NCBI RefSeq assembly: GCF_014256275.1
Contig: NZ_JACCFE010000002.1
Span: 6,336,001 to 6,400,000 of the forward strand
DNA from: Rhodococcus sp. 4CII
GTDB taxonomy: Bacteria > Actinomycetota > Actinomycetes > Mycobacteriales > Mycobacteriaceae
Length of the DNA stretch: 64,000 nucleotides
Reading direction: 5' to 3'
Every line of letters begins with the position of its first letter. Position 1 is the first letter of the stretch. The notes beneath the pieces were generated by a model. The model saw only the letters and a list, made by a program, of their open reading frames with translations. It had not been told where the DNA came from and did not search any database. The translations under genes were made by a program, and so were the position numbers. Below are positions 45,539-54,332 of the stretch, piece by piece.

Positions 45539-45856
45539 TCAGGCCGTGACGATGCCCGGCATCTCGTCGTAGTCGAACACTCGCGCGTGCAGGACCACGC
45601 GGTTCCGCAGCGCCGAGCGCACGGCCCGGTGGAGCCCGTCCTCGAGGTAGAGCACCCCGTGCCACTGCACCGCGTGCGGGAACAGGTCCCCATAGAACGT
45701 CGAGTCCTCGGACAGCAGCCGGTCGAGTTCGAGAACCTTGGTCGTGGTGACGATCTCGTCGAGACGCACCTGCCGCGGCGGGATCTTGGACCAGTCGCGC
45801 AGCGACAACCCGTGGTCCGGGTACGGCTTACCGTCCATGACACCTTTGAAAATCAT
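45539..45856 (-). CDS. small ParB/sulfiredoxin-like-fold protein of unknown role
   Basis: A 105-residue protein. The pattern IPPRQVRLDEIV..TFYGDLFPHAVQWHGVLYLEDGLHRAVRSALRN (shown in pieces) resembles the strand-helix-DGxHR motif of ParB-like nuclease domains. Some databases label homologues as VapB antitoxins, but no PIN toxin is adjacent. The Asp-Gly-x-His-Arg motif is intact. It converges on hemW with 18 bases between stops. The ATG at 45856 lacks a strong ribosome site. Confidence 0.65.
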   Translation of the reverse strand: MIFKGVMDGKPYPDHGLSLRDWSKIPPRQVRLDEIVTTTKVLELDRLLSEDSTFYGDLFPHAVQWHGVLYLEDGLHRAVRSALRNRVVLHARVFDYDEMPGIVTA

Positions 45857-46066
45857 CGCCTCGTCATCCGCCCGTGGTCGTTGCCGTCTGCTTCTCTCCC
45901 GTCACCACACTAAGGCCTGAACCGGTATCGGCGGCGCGGCGATTAGACTGGATCGAGCCGAGATGCGCGTGCACACGCACGGAGCTCAGGGGATGTGACG
46001 GCCGACCCGAACGGAAGTTCGGGGACGCCGCTGCTCGTGATGATCGAGAACTGGAGGTGGATGGCG

Positions 46067-47110
46067 ATGTCGAGTACTGACGACAGACGGTTCGAGGTTC
46101 TCCGCGCCATCGTCGCCGACTACGTCTCGACCCAGGAGCCGGTGGGTTCGAAGGCGCTGGTCGAGCGGCACAATCTGGGTGTTTCCAGCGCCACCGTCCG
46201 CAACGACATGGCGTTCCTCGAGAGCGAGGGCTACATCGCCCAGCCGCACACGAGTTCGGGCCGCGTCCCCACCGACAAGGGTTACCGGCAGTTCGTCGAT
46301 CGCATCGCCGACGTGAAGCCGCTGTCGACGGCGGAGCGGCGCGCGATCCTCGACTTCCTCGAGTCCGGAGTCGACCTGGACGACGTCCTCCGGCGCGGGG
46401 TGCGCCTGCTCGCGCAACTCACACGCCAGGTCGCGGTTGTGCAATATCCCACACTCTCGGCGTCGTCGGTCCGGCACCTCGAGGTGGTCGCGCTGACGCC
46501 CGCCCGCCTGCTGCTGGTGCTCATCACCGACTCGGGCCGGGTGGATCAGCGCATCGTCGAACTCGGCGACGTCCTCGACGACGAGGATCTCGCGCGGCTG
46601 CGCGGACTGCTCGGCGGCGCCCTCGACGGCAAGCGCCTGGCGGCGGCGTCCATCGCCGTGTCGGAACTCGCCGACGAGGCGCCGGAAGATCTGCGCGACG
46701 CCGTGATCCGCTCGGCCACCGTGCTGGTGGAAACGCTCGTCGAGCATCCCGAGGAGCGCCTCGTACTCGGCGGCACCGCGAACCTGACCCGGAACGCCGC
46801 GGACTTCACGGGAATCAGCGGATTCCCCGGTTCGCTGCGCGCGGTCCTCGAGGCGCTCGAAGAGCAGGTGGTGGTGCTCAAACTTCTGGCCGCCACCCAG
46901 GACGCCGGCACCGTGACGGTGCGGATCGGTGAGGAGACGCAGGTGGAGCAGATGCGGGGCACGTCCGTCATCTCCACCGGCTACGGTGCGGCGGGCACCG
47001 TGCTCGGCGGAATGGGCGTGCTCGGGCCCACCCGAATGGACTATCCGGGAACAATCGCGTCGGTGGCAGCCGTTGCGAGATACATCGGCCAGGTGCTCGC
47101 CGAGCGGTGA
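46067..47110 (+). CDS. hrcA: heat-inducible transcription repressor HrcA
   Basis: A 347-residue repressor: the winged-helix N-terminus includes RFEVLRAIVADYVSTQEPVGSKAL, SSATVRNDMAFLESEGYI and TSSGRVPTDKGYR. A GAF-like middle and a dimerisation C-terminus (VISTGYGAAGTV, GPTRMDYPGTIASVAAVARY) follow. It binds CIRCE operators upstream of groEL/groES-type genes, which are not in this window. The ATG at 46067 is set 8 bases after GGAGGTGG; 46061 is also possible. It leads into dnaJ2 with 87 bases between. Confidence 0.95.
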   Translation: MSSTDDRRFEVLRAIVADYVSTQEPVGSKALVERHNLGVSSATVRNDMAFLESEGYIAQPHTSSGRVPTDKGYRQFVDRIADVKPLSTAERRAILDFLESGVDLDDVLRRGVRLLAQLTRQVAVVQYPTLSASSVRHLEVVALTPARLLLVLITDSGRVDQRIVELGDVLDDEDLARLRGLLGGALDGKRLAAASIAVSELADEAPEDLRDAVIRSATVLVETLVEHPEERLVLGGTANLTRNAADFTGISGFPGSLRAVLEALEEQVVVLKLLAATQDAGTVTVRIGEETQVEQMRGTSVISTGYGAAGTVLGGMGVLGPTRMDYPGTIASVAAVARYIGQVLAER

Positions 47111-47197
47111 CGGCCGGCCCCGGCGACAACGCCGCGAAGGGGCGAGCACACGTACCAGTGGCGAGATAACGAAGTAGAGAAGGACGAGAGACTCAAC

Positions 47198-48346
47198 GTG
47201 GCACGGGATTACTACGCAACGCTCGGCGTCGATCAGAAGGCGACCGACCAGGAGCTCAAGCGCGCGTACCGCAAGCTTGCCAGGGAACTGCATCCCGACG
47301 TGAACCCCGACGAGGCGGCGCAGGCCCGGTTCCGGGACATCTCGACGGCCTACGAGGTGCTGTCGGACCCGGAGAAGCGGCGCATCGTCGACCTCGGCGG
47401 CGACCCCCTGTCCTCGGGTGGCGGCGGAGGCGGCGGCTTCGGCGGCGGTTTCGGGGGCGGACTCGGCGACGTGTTCGAGGCGTTCTTCGGCGGCGGGGGC
47501 GGCGCGGGCCGTGGTCCGCGGGGCCGCGTCCAGCCGGGCGCCGATTCGCTCCTGCGCACCAAGCTGACCTTGGCGGAGTGCGCGACCGGTGTGAGCAAGC
47601 AGGTCACCGTCGAGACGGCGATCCTCTGCGACAGCTGCACCGGATCGGGCACCAACGGCGACTCCACGCCGGTGCGGTGTGAGACCTGTGGCGGCGCGGG
47701 CGAGGTCCAGTCGGTGCAGCGGTCGTTCCTGGGCCAGGTCATGACGTCGCGGCCGTGCCCCACGTGCCGTGGTGCCGGCGAGACGATCCCCGACCCGTGC
47801 CACAAGTGCGGCGGCGACGGACGTGTGCGCGCCCGCCGCGACATCACGGTGAAGGTGCCCGCCGGCGTTGCCGGCGGAATGCGGATCCGGCTCGCCGCGC
47901 AGGGCGAGGTCGGTCCCGGCGGCGGACCGGCGGGCGACCTGTACGTCGAGGTGGTGGAGCAGGCGCACGAGGTGTTCGTCCGCGACGGCGAAGACCTGCA
48001 CTGCACGATCCGGGTGCCGATGATCGACGCCGCCCTCGGCACGACCGTGACGATCGACACGATCATCGACGGCCCGAAGGAGATCACCATCGAGCCGGGA
48101 ACCCAGCCGGGATCGGTGACGGTCCTGCGCGGGCACGGCATGCCGAAGTTGCGGTCCGGAATCCGCGGCGACGTGCACGCGCATCTCGAGGTCGTGGTTC
48201 CGTCGCGCCTCGACCACAAGGAGACGAAACTGCTCCGCGAACTCAAGGACCTGCGCGACCGCGACGTCGCCGAGGTCGTCTCCACCCAGTCGCAGCACAG
48301 CGGCGGATTGTTCTCACGCCTGCGTGAAGCCTTCAGCGGTCGCTGA
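47198..48346 (+). CDS. dnaJ2: type I J-domain chaperone DnaJ2
   Basis: A 382-residue DnaJ. The J domain carries HPD at about residues 33-35 (YYATLGVDQKATDQELKRAYR before it). The G/F linker is an extreme Gly run (about 72-105). Four zinc repeats follow: CDSCTGSG, CETCGGAG, CPTCRGAG and CHKCGGDG. The C-terminal substrate domains end the protein. It delivers clients to DnaK. GTG at 47198. This is the paralogue linked to hrcA in actinobacteria, distinct from the dnaK-operon dnaJ1. Confidence 0.95.
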   Translation: MARDYYATLGVDQKATDQELKRAYRKLARELHPDVNPDEAAQARFRDISTAYEVLSDPEKRRIVDLGGDPLSSGGGGGGGFGGGFGGGLGDVFEAFFGGGGGAGRGPRGRVQPGADSLLRTKLTLAECATGVSKQVTVETAILCDSCTGSGTNGDSTPVRCETCGGAGEVQSVQRSFLGQVMTSRPCPTCRGAGETIPDPCHKCGGDGRVRARRDITVKVPAGVAGGMRIRLAAQGEVGPGGGPAGDLYVEVVEQAHEVFVRDGEDLHCTIRVPMIDAALGTTVTIDTIIDGPKEITIEPGTQPGSVTVLRGHGMPKLRSGIRGDVHAHLEVVVPSRLDHKETKLLRELKDLRDRDVAEVVSTQSQHSGGLFSRLREAFSGR

Positions 48347-48348
48347 CC

Positions 48349-49110
48349 GTGGCGGCGACGGTCTTCTTCCTCGACCCGCTGCCCGACGTGGGGAGCACCG
48401 CGGTCCTGGACGGTCCGGAGGGCCGGCATGCGGCGACGGTGCGGCGGATCGGTGTCGGGGAGCGGATCGTGCTGGCCGACGGCCGGGGCGGTCTTGCCGA
48501 CACGGAGGTGACGGCCGCCGGGAAGGACCGGCTCGAACTCACTGTGCACGAGCGTCGGCAGGTGTCGGCGCCGTCGCCGAGTGTGACTGTGGTGCAGGCG
48601 CTTCCGAAGGCGGAGCGATCCGAGCTGGCGGTCGAGCTGGCCACCGAGGCCGGGGTCGATGCGATCGTGCCGTGGCAGTCGTCACGCTGCGTGGCGCGGT
48701 GGGAGGGCCCGAAGGTCGCCAAGGGAGTCGCGCGCTGGCGTAGCGCGGCGCTCGCCGCCGCCAAACAGTCCCGGCGGGCGATCGTCCCCGAGGTGTCGGA
48801 ATTGCACCGCACCGCGGGAATGCTCGCCGTCGTCCGGGAGGTGGTCGGCCGGGGCGGCGTCGTCGCCGTGCTGCACGAGGCGGCCACCCACGCTCTCGCC
48901 GAGCTTCCGCTGCGCGCGGCCGCCGAGATCGTGCTGGTCGTCGGACCCGAGGGCGGCATCTCCGACGAGGAGATCACCGCGCTGACCGAGGCGGGCGCCG
49001 TCCCGGTGCTGCTCGGTCCGCACGTCCTGCGGACCTCGACCGCGGCGGCAGTGGCGCTGGGCGCCATCGGGGTCCTCACCGACCGCTGGGGCGCGGCCCC
49101 GCTAGCCTGA
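48349..49110 (+). CDS. rsmE: 16S rRNA m3U1498 methyltransferase RsmE
   Basis: A 253-residue SPOUT methyltransferase. The N-terminal PUA-like region has RHAATVRRIGVGERIVLADGRG. The knotted SAM domain includes ALPKAERSELAVELATEAGVDAI, EIVLVVGPEGGISDEEI and the C-terminal LLGPHVLRTSTAA. GTG at 48349 is 2 bases past the dnaJ2 stop. The hrcA-dnaJ2-rsmE order is conserved in mycobacteria. Confidence 0.94.
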   Translation: MAATVFFLDPLPDVGSTAVLDGPEGRHAATVRRIGVGERIVLADGRGGLADTEVTAAGKDRLELTVHERRQVSAPSPSVTVVQALPKAERSELAVELATEAGVDAIVPWQSSRCVARWEGPKVAKGVARWRSAALAAAKQSRRAIVPEVSELHRTAGMLAVVREVVGRGGVVAVLHEAATHALAELPLRAAAEIVLVVGPEGGISDEEITALTEAGAVPVLLGPHVLRTSTAAAVALGAIGVLTDRWGAAPLA

Positions 49111-49116
49111 CAGCCC

Positions 49117-49878
49117 GTGGACCGCATTCGCATCGCCTACGGAACCGAACCTCAGCAGTTCGGGCACTTCTATCCGCCCGAGGCACCGGTGTCGACCCCG
49201 GTCCCGGTGGTGATGGTCGTCCACGGCGGTTTCTGGAGCGGGAAGTACCACCTGAACCTCGGGACGAGTTTCGCGGTCGACCTGGCCCGCCACGGTGTCG
49301 CCGTGTGGAACATCGAATACCGCAGGCTCGGTGCGGGCGGGCGGTGGGACGAGATGTCCGCGGACGTCCGCGCCGCACTCGACGCGATCGCCGGTCCGGT
49401 CGCCGAGCGGTCGCCCGTCCCGTTCGACCTGTCGAAGGTCCGGGTGGTCGGACACTCCGCCGGTGGGCAGCTCGCGGTGTGGCTCGCCGGGGAGACACAG
49501 ACGACGGTCCGGCCGGAACGGGTCGTGTCCCAGGCGGGCGCGCTCGACCTCGCGTCCGCGGGCGAACGTGGGCGGCGGATCGGCTACATCGAGGATCTCC
49601 TCGGCGTCCCCTTCGACGAAGACCCGGACCGGTACCGCGCCGCCTCCCCACACCACCGGCTTCCCGTCGGGGTGCCTGTGGTGTGCGTCCACGGCACGGA
49701 GGACGCGCAGGTTCCGGTGAAGGTGAGCGTGCGGTACAGCGAGGCGGCGCGGGCGGCCGGGGATCCGGTCGCCCTGCACGTCGTCGAGGGTGAGGATCAC
49801 TACGCGTTCCTGAATCCCGAGACCGATTGCTGGAAGATCTCGCGGGACGCCCTGCTGTCCGACGCCGGCGAGTTCTGA
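49117..49878 (+). CDS. alpha/beta hydrolase, esterase/kynurenine-formamidase type
   Basis: A 253-residue hydrolase. The oxyanion motif is HGGFWSGKYHL near residue 35. The nucleophile Ser is in VVGHSAGGQLAVW (about 118), the acid in VHGTEDAQVPV and the His in EGEDHYAFLNP near the end. The HGGFW form is seen in kynurenine formamidase-like and small lipase-like esterases; no tryptophan catabolic genes are near, so the substrate remains open. GTG at 49117, 6 bases after rsmE, places it in the heat-shock transcript. Confidence 0.82.
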   Translation: MDRIRIAYGTEPQQFGHFYPPEAPVSTPVPVVMVVHGGFWSGKYHLNLGTSFAVDLARHGVAVWNIEYRRLGAGGRWDEMSADVRAALDAIAGPVAERSPVPFDLSKVRVVGHSAGGQLAVWLAGETQTTVRPERVVSQAGALDLASAGERGRRIGYIEDLLGVPFDEDPDRYRAASPHHRLPVGVPVVCVHGTEDAQVPVKVSVRYSEAARAAGDPVALHVVEGEDHYAFLNPETDCWKISRDALLSDAGEF

Positions 49879-50061
49879 ACCGCGGTCCCGACGAACCCGC
49901 CGTCGCGGCCGGCATGGGGGTTACGCGAGAATCCGGAGGCTTCGGATCGGTGACGGCGTCGCGTAATCGAGTGGGCGCTGTGACCTGCGAGCGATAGACT
50001 TCCCTCATCACGACGACCGTCGCGACCACCCGGGAACCGGAAAGTAGGCCATATCCCAAAC

Positions 50062-51135
50062 GTGAGCGAACACGACCAGAACGGCGAGACGTTCGGCGCC
50101 ACGCGTCCGGCGGAACGCACCGTGCGTTCGAGTATCGATCTCCCACCCGAAACGGTCCCGCCTCTCCTCGGTTCCTCCGACGAGAATCTGCGCGCTCTCG
50201 AACGGGTCCTGGACGCAGACATCCATGTACGCGGCAACGCCGTCACGCTGACGGGACGGCCGGGCGACGTCGCGCTCGCCGAACGGGTCATCGCCGAACT
50301 GGGCTCCATCGTCGGCCGCGGGCAACCGCTCACCCCCGACGCGGTTCGTCGCACCGTGGGCATGCTCACGCAGGGCCTGAGCGAATCGCCCGCCGAGGTC
50401 CTCACCCTCGACATCCTGTCGCGGCGCGGCAAGACGATCCGGCCGAAGACGCTCAACCAGAAACGCTACGTCGACGCGATCGACGCCAACACCATCGTGT
50501 TCGGCATCGGGCCCGCCGGAACCGGCAAGACCTACCTCGCCATGGCCAAGGCGGTGCAGGCCCTGCAGACCAAGCAGGTGTCGCGGATCATCCTCACCCG
50601 CCCCGCGGTCGAGGCGGGCGAGCGGCTCGGGTTCCTGCCCGGCACGCTGCACGAGAAGATCGATCCGTACCTGCGCCCGCTGCACGACGCGCTGCACGAC
50701 ATGATGGACCCCGAGGCCATCCCGAAGCTGATGCAGTCAGGTGTCATCGAGGTGGCGCCGCTGGCCTACATGCGCGGTCGCACCCTCAACGACGCGTTCA
50801 TCATCCTCGACGAGGCCCAGAACACCACCGCCGAGCAGATGAAGATGTTCCTCACCCGCCTGGGATTCGGTTCCAAGGTCGTCGTCACCGGCGACGTCAC
50901 GCAGGTCGACCTGCCCGGTGGTGCCCGGTCGGGTCTGCGCGCGGCCACCGAGATCCTCGGTGACATCGACGACATCAACTTCGCCGAACTCAACAGCAGC
51001 GACGTCGTCCGGCACCGGCTGGTGTCCGACATCGTCGACGCGTACGAGCGTTTCGAGGCGGACCGGGACGGCAAGGTCGAGCTCGGAAACCGCGCACAGC
51101 GCAGAGCGGCGCACGCGCGTTCTCCACGACGGTAG
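50062..51135 (+). CDS. phoH: PhoH-like ATPase
   Basis: A 357-residue PhoH family P-loop ATPase. An N-terminal KH-like region (SSIDLPPETVPPLLGSSDENLRALE) precedes the ATPase core with Walker A GPAGTGKTYLAMA, RPAVEAGERLGFLPG and Walker B FIILDEAQNTT, plus VVTGDVTQVDLP. Linked to ybeY and era throughout actinobacteria, pointing to RNA metabolism or ribosome maturation; phosphate regulation is historical. GTG at 50062; the 183-base gap before it holds TAGACT as a possible -10 box and no other gene. Confidence 0.93.
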   Translation: MSEHDQNGETFGATRPAERTVRSSIDLPPETVPPLLGSSDENLRALERVLDADIHVRGNAVTLTGRPGDVALAERVIAELGSIVGRGQPLTPDAVRRTVGMLTQGLSESPAEVLTLDILSRRGKTIRPKTLNQKRYVDAIDANTIVFGIGPAGTGKTYLAMAKAVQALQTKQVSRIILTRPAVEAGERLGFLPGTLHEKIDPYLRPLHDALHDMMDPEAIPKLMQSGVIEVAPLAYMRGRTLNDAFIILDEAQNTTAEQMKMFLTRLGFGSKVVVTGDVTQVDLPGGARSGLRAATEILGDIDDINFAELNSSDVVRHRLVSDIVDAYERFEADRDGKVELGNRAQRRAAHARSPRR

Positions 51136-51171
51136 GGTGAGTGTCGCCGGAACCAGGAGGAAGCGACACAC

Positions 51172-51714
51172 ATGAGCATCGAAGTCTCGAACGAATCGGG
51201 CATGGACGTCTCCGAAGAGGAGCTGATCAGCGTCGCCCGCTTCGTGATCGCGAGGATGGACGTGCACCCCGCGGCCGAGTTGTCGATGGTCCTCGTGGAC
51301 TCCGCCACCATGGCCGACCTCCACATGCGGTGGATGGACCTTCCCGGCCCCACCGACGTGATGTCCTTCCCGATGGACGAACTCGAGCCCGGCGGTCGCC
51401 CGGATTCGCCCGAGCCCGGGCCGTCGATGCTCGGTGACATCGTGCTGTGTCCGTCCTTCGCCGCCGACCAGGCAGACAAGGCCGGTCACGCGCTCGCACA
51501 CGAACTCGCGCTGCTCACCGTGCACGGTGTGCTCCACCTCCTCGGCTACGACCACGCCGAACCGGAGGAGGAGAAGGAGATGTTCGGCCTGCAGAACCAG
51601 TTGCTCGAAGACTGGTACGAGGATCTGCGCAGAGCCGAGCGGGACGCCGCACTCGCTGCCCGGGACCAGAAGCTGCTCGGCAAGGCCGGCTTCTTCGACT
51701 CACCGGATCAGTAA
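51172..51714 (+). CDS. ybeY: endoribonuclease YbeY
   Basis: A 180-residue UPF0054 metal-dependent RNase. The zinc motif H-x3-H-x5-H is HGVLHLLGYDH. PTDVMSFPMDE and LGDIVLCPSFA are the other conserved stretches. It matures 16S rRNA 3' ends and removes defective ribosomes. The ATG at 51172 has AGGAGGAAG upstream. The C-terminal 35 residues are a basic helical extension typical for actinobacteria. Confidence 0.95.
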   Translation: MSIEVSNESGMDVSEEELISVARFVIARMDVHPAAELSMVLVDSATMADLHMRWMDLPGPTDVMSFPMDELEPGGRPDSPEPGPSMLGDIVLCPSFAADQADKAGHALAHELALLTVHGVLHLLGYDHAEPEEEKEMFGLQNQLLEDWYEDLRRAERDAALAARDQKLLGKAGFFDSPDQ

Positions 51715-51735
51715 CCGCCACGTGAAGGGTCTTCT

Positions 51736-53052
51736 GTGAGTAGCGCCATCGCGCTGATCGTCCTCGCGATCGTCCTCGTCCCTCTCGGTGGTGTCTTCGC
51801 CGCCGTCGATTCCGCTCTCAACACGATCTCGTCCGCGCGGATCGAGGAGATGGCGAAAGACGACCGGCCCGGCGCCACCCGCGTCCTCCGCATCCTGTCC
51901 GATCGCCCCCGCTACGTGAATCTCATGGTGCTGCTGCGCATCCTGTGTGAGATCACGGCGACGGTGGTGCTCGTCGGTGGACTCTCCGACCTCCTCGAAC
52001 CCGTGTGGGCGCTCACGGTCACCGCGATCATCATGGTGCTCGTCGACTACGTGGTGATCGGGGTCGGCCCCCGTACGCTCGGCCGCCAGCACGCATATTC
52101 GATCGCACTGATCACGTCATTTCCTCTGCAGGTCATCGGAACCCTGCTGGGCCCGATCAGCCGCCTGCTGATCCTGATCGGTAACGCGATCACCCCGGGT
52201 AAGGGATTTCGCAACGGCCCCTTCGCCTCCGAGATCGAGCTGCGCGAACTCGTCGACATGGCGCAGGAGCGCGGCGTGGTCGCCGACGGCGAACGCCGGA
52301 TGATCCAGTCGGTGTTCGAACTGGGGGACACGTCCGCCCGCGAGGTGATGGTGCCGCGCACCGAGATGGTGTGGATCGAGAGCGACAAGAGCGCAGGGCA
52401 GGCGACGTCGCTGGCCGTGCGCAGCGGGCATTCGCGCATCCCCGTGATCGGGGAGAACGTCGACGACGTGCTCGGCGTGGTGTATCTCAAGGATCTCGTG
52501 CAGGAGACGTACCACTCGCGGGACGGCGGACGCAGTGTCCTCGTCCGCGACGTGATGCGGCCCGCCGTGTTCGTGCCCGATTCCAAGCCCCTTGACAGTC
52601 TGCTCGCCGAGATGCAGCGCGACCGCAACCACATGGCGGTGCTGGTCGACGAATACGGCGGCGTCGCCGGACTGGTCACCATCGAGGACGTCATCGAGGA
52701 GATCGTCGGAGAGATCGCCGACGAGTACGACCAGGACGAGACGCCGCCCGTCGAGGACCTCGGAGACGGCATGTTCCGTGTTTCCGCGCGACTGCCGATC
52801 GAGGATCTCGGTGACCTGTTCGGCATCGAGATCGAGAACGACGAAGTCGAAACGGTCGGTGGGCTGATCGGATACGAACTCGGCAGGGTCCCGCTCCCGG
52901 GATCCGAGGTCGTGTCGCACGGACTCGTCCTCCGCGGTGAGGGTTCGCCCGATGTGCGCGGGCGGGTGCGGATCAGCACTGTGTTCGTGCAACGGGCACC
53001 CGTCGACGACGACGATCCGGACGACCGCCGACGGGAGGGTGACGATGACTGA
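51736..53052 (+). CDS. CNNM/CorC-type membrane protein with CBS pair
   Basis: A 438-residue hemolysin-family protein. The N-terminal DUF21 domain has several membrane helices (about 1-150). A CBS pair (about 195-320) includes VMVPRTEMVWIE and VTIEDVIEEIVGEI. The C-terminal CorC_HlyC FAD-like domain has VSARLPIEDLGDLFG. Proteins of this type export or sense Mg/Co ions. GTG at 51736, 21 bases after ybeY. Its 3' end overlaps the next gene by 8 bases. Confidence 0.93.
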   Translation: MSSAIALIVLAIVLVPLGGVFAAVDSALNTISSARIEEMAKDDRPGATRVLRILSDRPRYVNLMVLLRILCEITATVVLVGGLSDLLEPVWALTVTAIIMVLVDYVVIGVGPRTLGRQHAYSIALITSFPLQVIGTLLGPISRLLILIGNAITPGKGFRNGPFASEIELRELVDMAQERGVVADGERRMIQSVFELGDTSAREVMVPRTEMVWIESDKSAGQATSLAVRSGHSRIPVIGENVDDVLGVVYLKDLVQETYHSRDGGRSVLVRDVMRPAVFVPDSKPLDSLLAEMQRDRNHMAVLVDEYGGVAGLVTIEDVIEEIVGEIADEYDQDETPPVEDLGDGMFRVSARLPIEDLGDLFGIEIENDEVETVGGLIGYELGRVPLPGSEVVSHGLVLRGEGSPDVRGRVRISTVFVQRAPVDDDDPDDRRREGDDD

Positions 53053-53377
53053 ATTGGACGCCGAGGACGCGAAATTGGTCGTGCTCGCGCGAGGAGCGCT
53101 CGGCCGCACCGGAAGTGGGCAGGGTGCCGCGGTCCGCGATCTCGACGGACGCACCTACGCGGCGGGAGCGGTCGCGCTGACGGCGCTGTCGCTGACCGCG
53201 CTGCAGGCCGCCGTCGCGGCGGCGGTGTCGAGCGGCGCCGAGGGTTTCGAGGCGGCCGCCGTGATCGGCGGCAACGCACACGACCCGGGCATCGCCGCAC
53301 TACACGAAATCAGTGCGCAGGCGGCCGTCGTCTTCGCGCGAACCGATGGATCCGTGATCGAGGAGCAACATGAGTAA
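53045..53377 (+). CDS. cytidine-deaminase-fold protein lacking zinc ligands
   Basis: A 110-residue protein in the place of Rv2365c between the CorC-like gene and era. It has the CDA-like strand order (GAAVRDLDGRTYAAGAVALTALSLTALQAAVAAAV) but no Cys or His in the positions of the HAE/CAE and PCxxC zinc motifs. It is therefore probably catalytically dead and may be a structural or regulatory partner of Era. ATG 53045 overlaps the preceding stop; its own stop overlaps the era start. Confidence 0.75.
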   Translation: MTELDAEDAKLVVLARGALGRTGSGQGAAVRDLDGRTYAAGAVALTALSLTALQAAVAAAVSSGAEGFEAAAVIGGNAHDPGIAALHEISAQAAVVFARTDGSVIEEQHE

Positions 53378-54287
53378 ACCCGAATTCCGTTCCGGATTCG
53401 TCTGTTTCGTCGGACGACCCAACACCGGCAAGTCCACGCTGACCAACGCGCTGGTGGGCAGCAAGATCGCGATCACGTCGTCGCGCCCGCAGACCACCCG
53501 CCACACCATCCGCGGCATCGTGCACCGCGACCACGCGCAGCTGATCCTCGTCGACACCCCGGGTCTGCACCGTCCCCGGACCCTCCTCGGGCAGCGCCTC
53601 AACGATCTCGTGCGCGACACGTACTCCGAGGTCGACGTGATCTGTTTGTGCATCCCGGCGGACGAGAAGATCGGCCCCGGCGACCGGTGGATCGTGCAGC
53701 AGGTCCGGCAGATCGCGCCCAAGACCACGCTCGTCGGCATCGTCACGAAGATCGACAAGGTCAGCAAGGACATGGTCGGGCAGCAGTTGCTGGCCGTGTC
53801 CCAGCTCCTCGGCCCCGAGTCGGACGTCGTGCCGGTGTCCGCCGCGTCCGGGGAGCAGGTGGAGGTGCTGGTCGACGTCCTCGCCTCGAAGATGGAGGAG
53901 GGCCCGGCGTTCTACCCGGACGGCGAACTCACCGACGAACCCGAAGAGACGCTGATGGCCGAGCTCATTCGCGAGGCGGCGCTCGAGGGGCTCGGCGACG
54001 AACTGCCGCACTCGCTGGCCGTGGTCATCGAGGAGATCATTCCCCGCGAGGGACGCACCGAGAAGCAGGGCGAGCTGCTCGACGTCCACGCGCTGCTGTA
54101 CGTCGAGCGGCCCAGTCAGAAGGGCATCGTGATCGGCAAGGGCGGCGCCCGCCTCCGCGAGGTGGGCACCAAGGCCCGGCTGCAGATCGAGAAACTCCTC
54201 GGCACCAAGATCTTTCTCGAACTGCACGTCAAGGTGGCCAAGGACTGGCAGCGCGACCCGAAACAGCTGGGCCGCCTGGGCTTCTAG
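53370..54287 (+). CDS. era: GTPase Era, 16S rRNA assembly factor
   Basis: A 305-residue Era. G1 GRPNTGKST, switch region RPQTTRHTIRG, G3 DTPGLH, G4 TKIDKV. The C-terminal KH domain contains VIGKGGARLREVGTKARLQIEKLLG. It binds the 3' end of 16S rRNA and checkpoints 30S assembly. ATG at 53370 overlaps the preceding gene by 8 bases. In mycobacteria recO follows; here that place is taken by TetR/amidase genes on the other strand. Confidence 0.96.
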   Translation: MSKPEFRSGFVCFVGRPNTGKSTLTNALVGSKIAITSSRPQTTRHTIRGIVHRDHAQLILVDTPGLHRPRTLLGQRLNDLVRDTYSEVDVICLCIPADEKIGPGDRWIVQQVRQIAPKTTLVGIVTKIDKVSKDMVGQQLLAVSQLLGPESDVVPVSAASGEQVEVLVDVLASKMEEGPAFYPDGELTDEPEETLMAELIREAALEGLGDELPHSLAVVIEEIIPREGRTEKQGELLDVHALLYVERPSQKGIVIGKGGARLREVGTKARLQIEKLLGTKIFLELHVKVAKDWQRDPKQLGRLGF

Positions 54288-54312
54288 GCGGCCGCGCCGC
54301 CCGTGCGTGGTC

Positions 54313-54332
54313 GACGAGTCCAGGGACTCGTC
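54313..54332. terminator. hairpin between era and the TetR gene
   Basis: GACGAGTCC, loop AG, GGACTCGTC: nine base pairs. It begins 26 bases after the era stop and its right arm touches the stop codon of the convergent TetR gene. No T-tract. Likely a bidirectional terminator. Confidence 0.6.

Noticed and set aside
45539..45856. VapB antitoxin
   Set aside because: No PIN-domain toxin nearby and the motif looks ParB-like rather than a ribbon-helix-helix or AbrB-type antitoxin.
47410..47515. GGC-rich repeat array
   Set aside because: It encodes the Gly/Phe linker of DnaJ2, normal for the family, not a separate repeat element.
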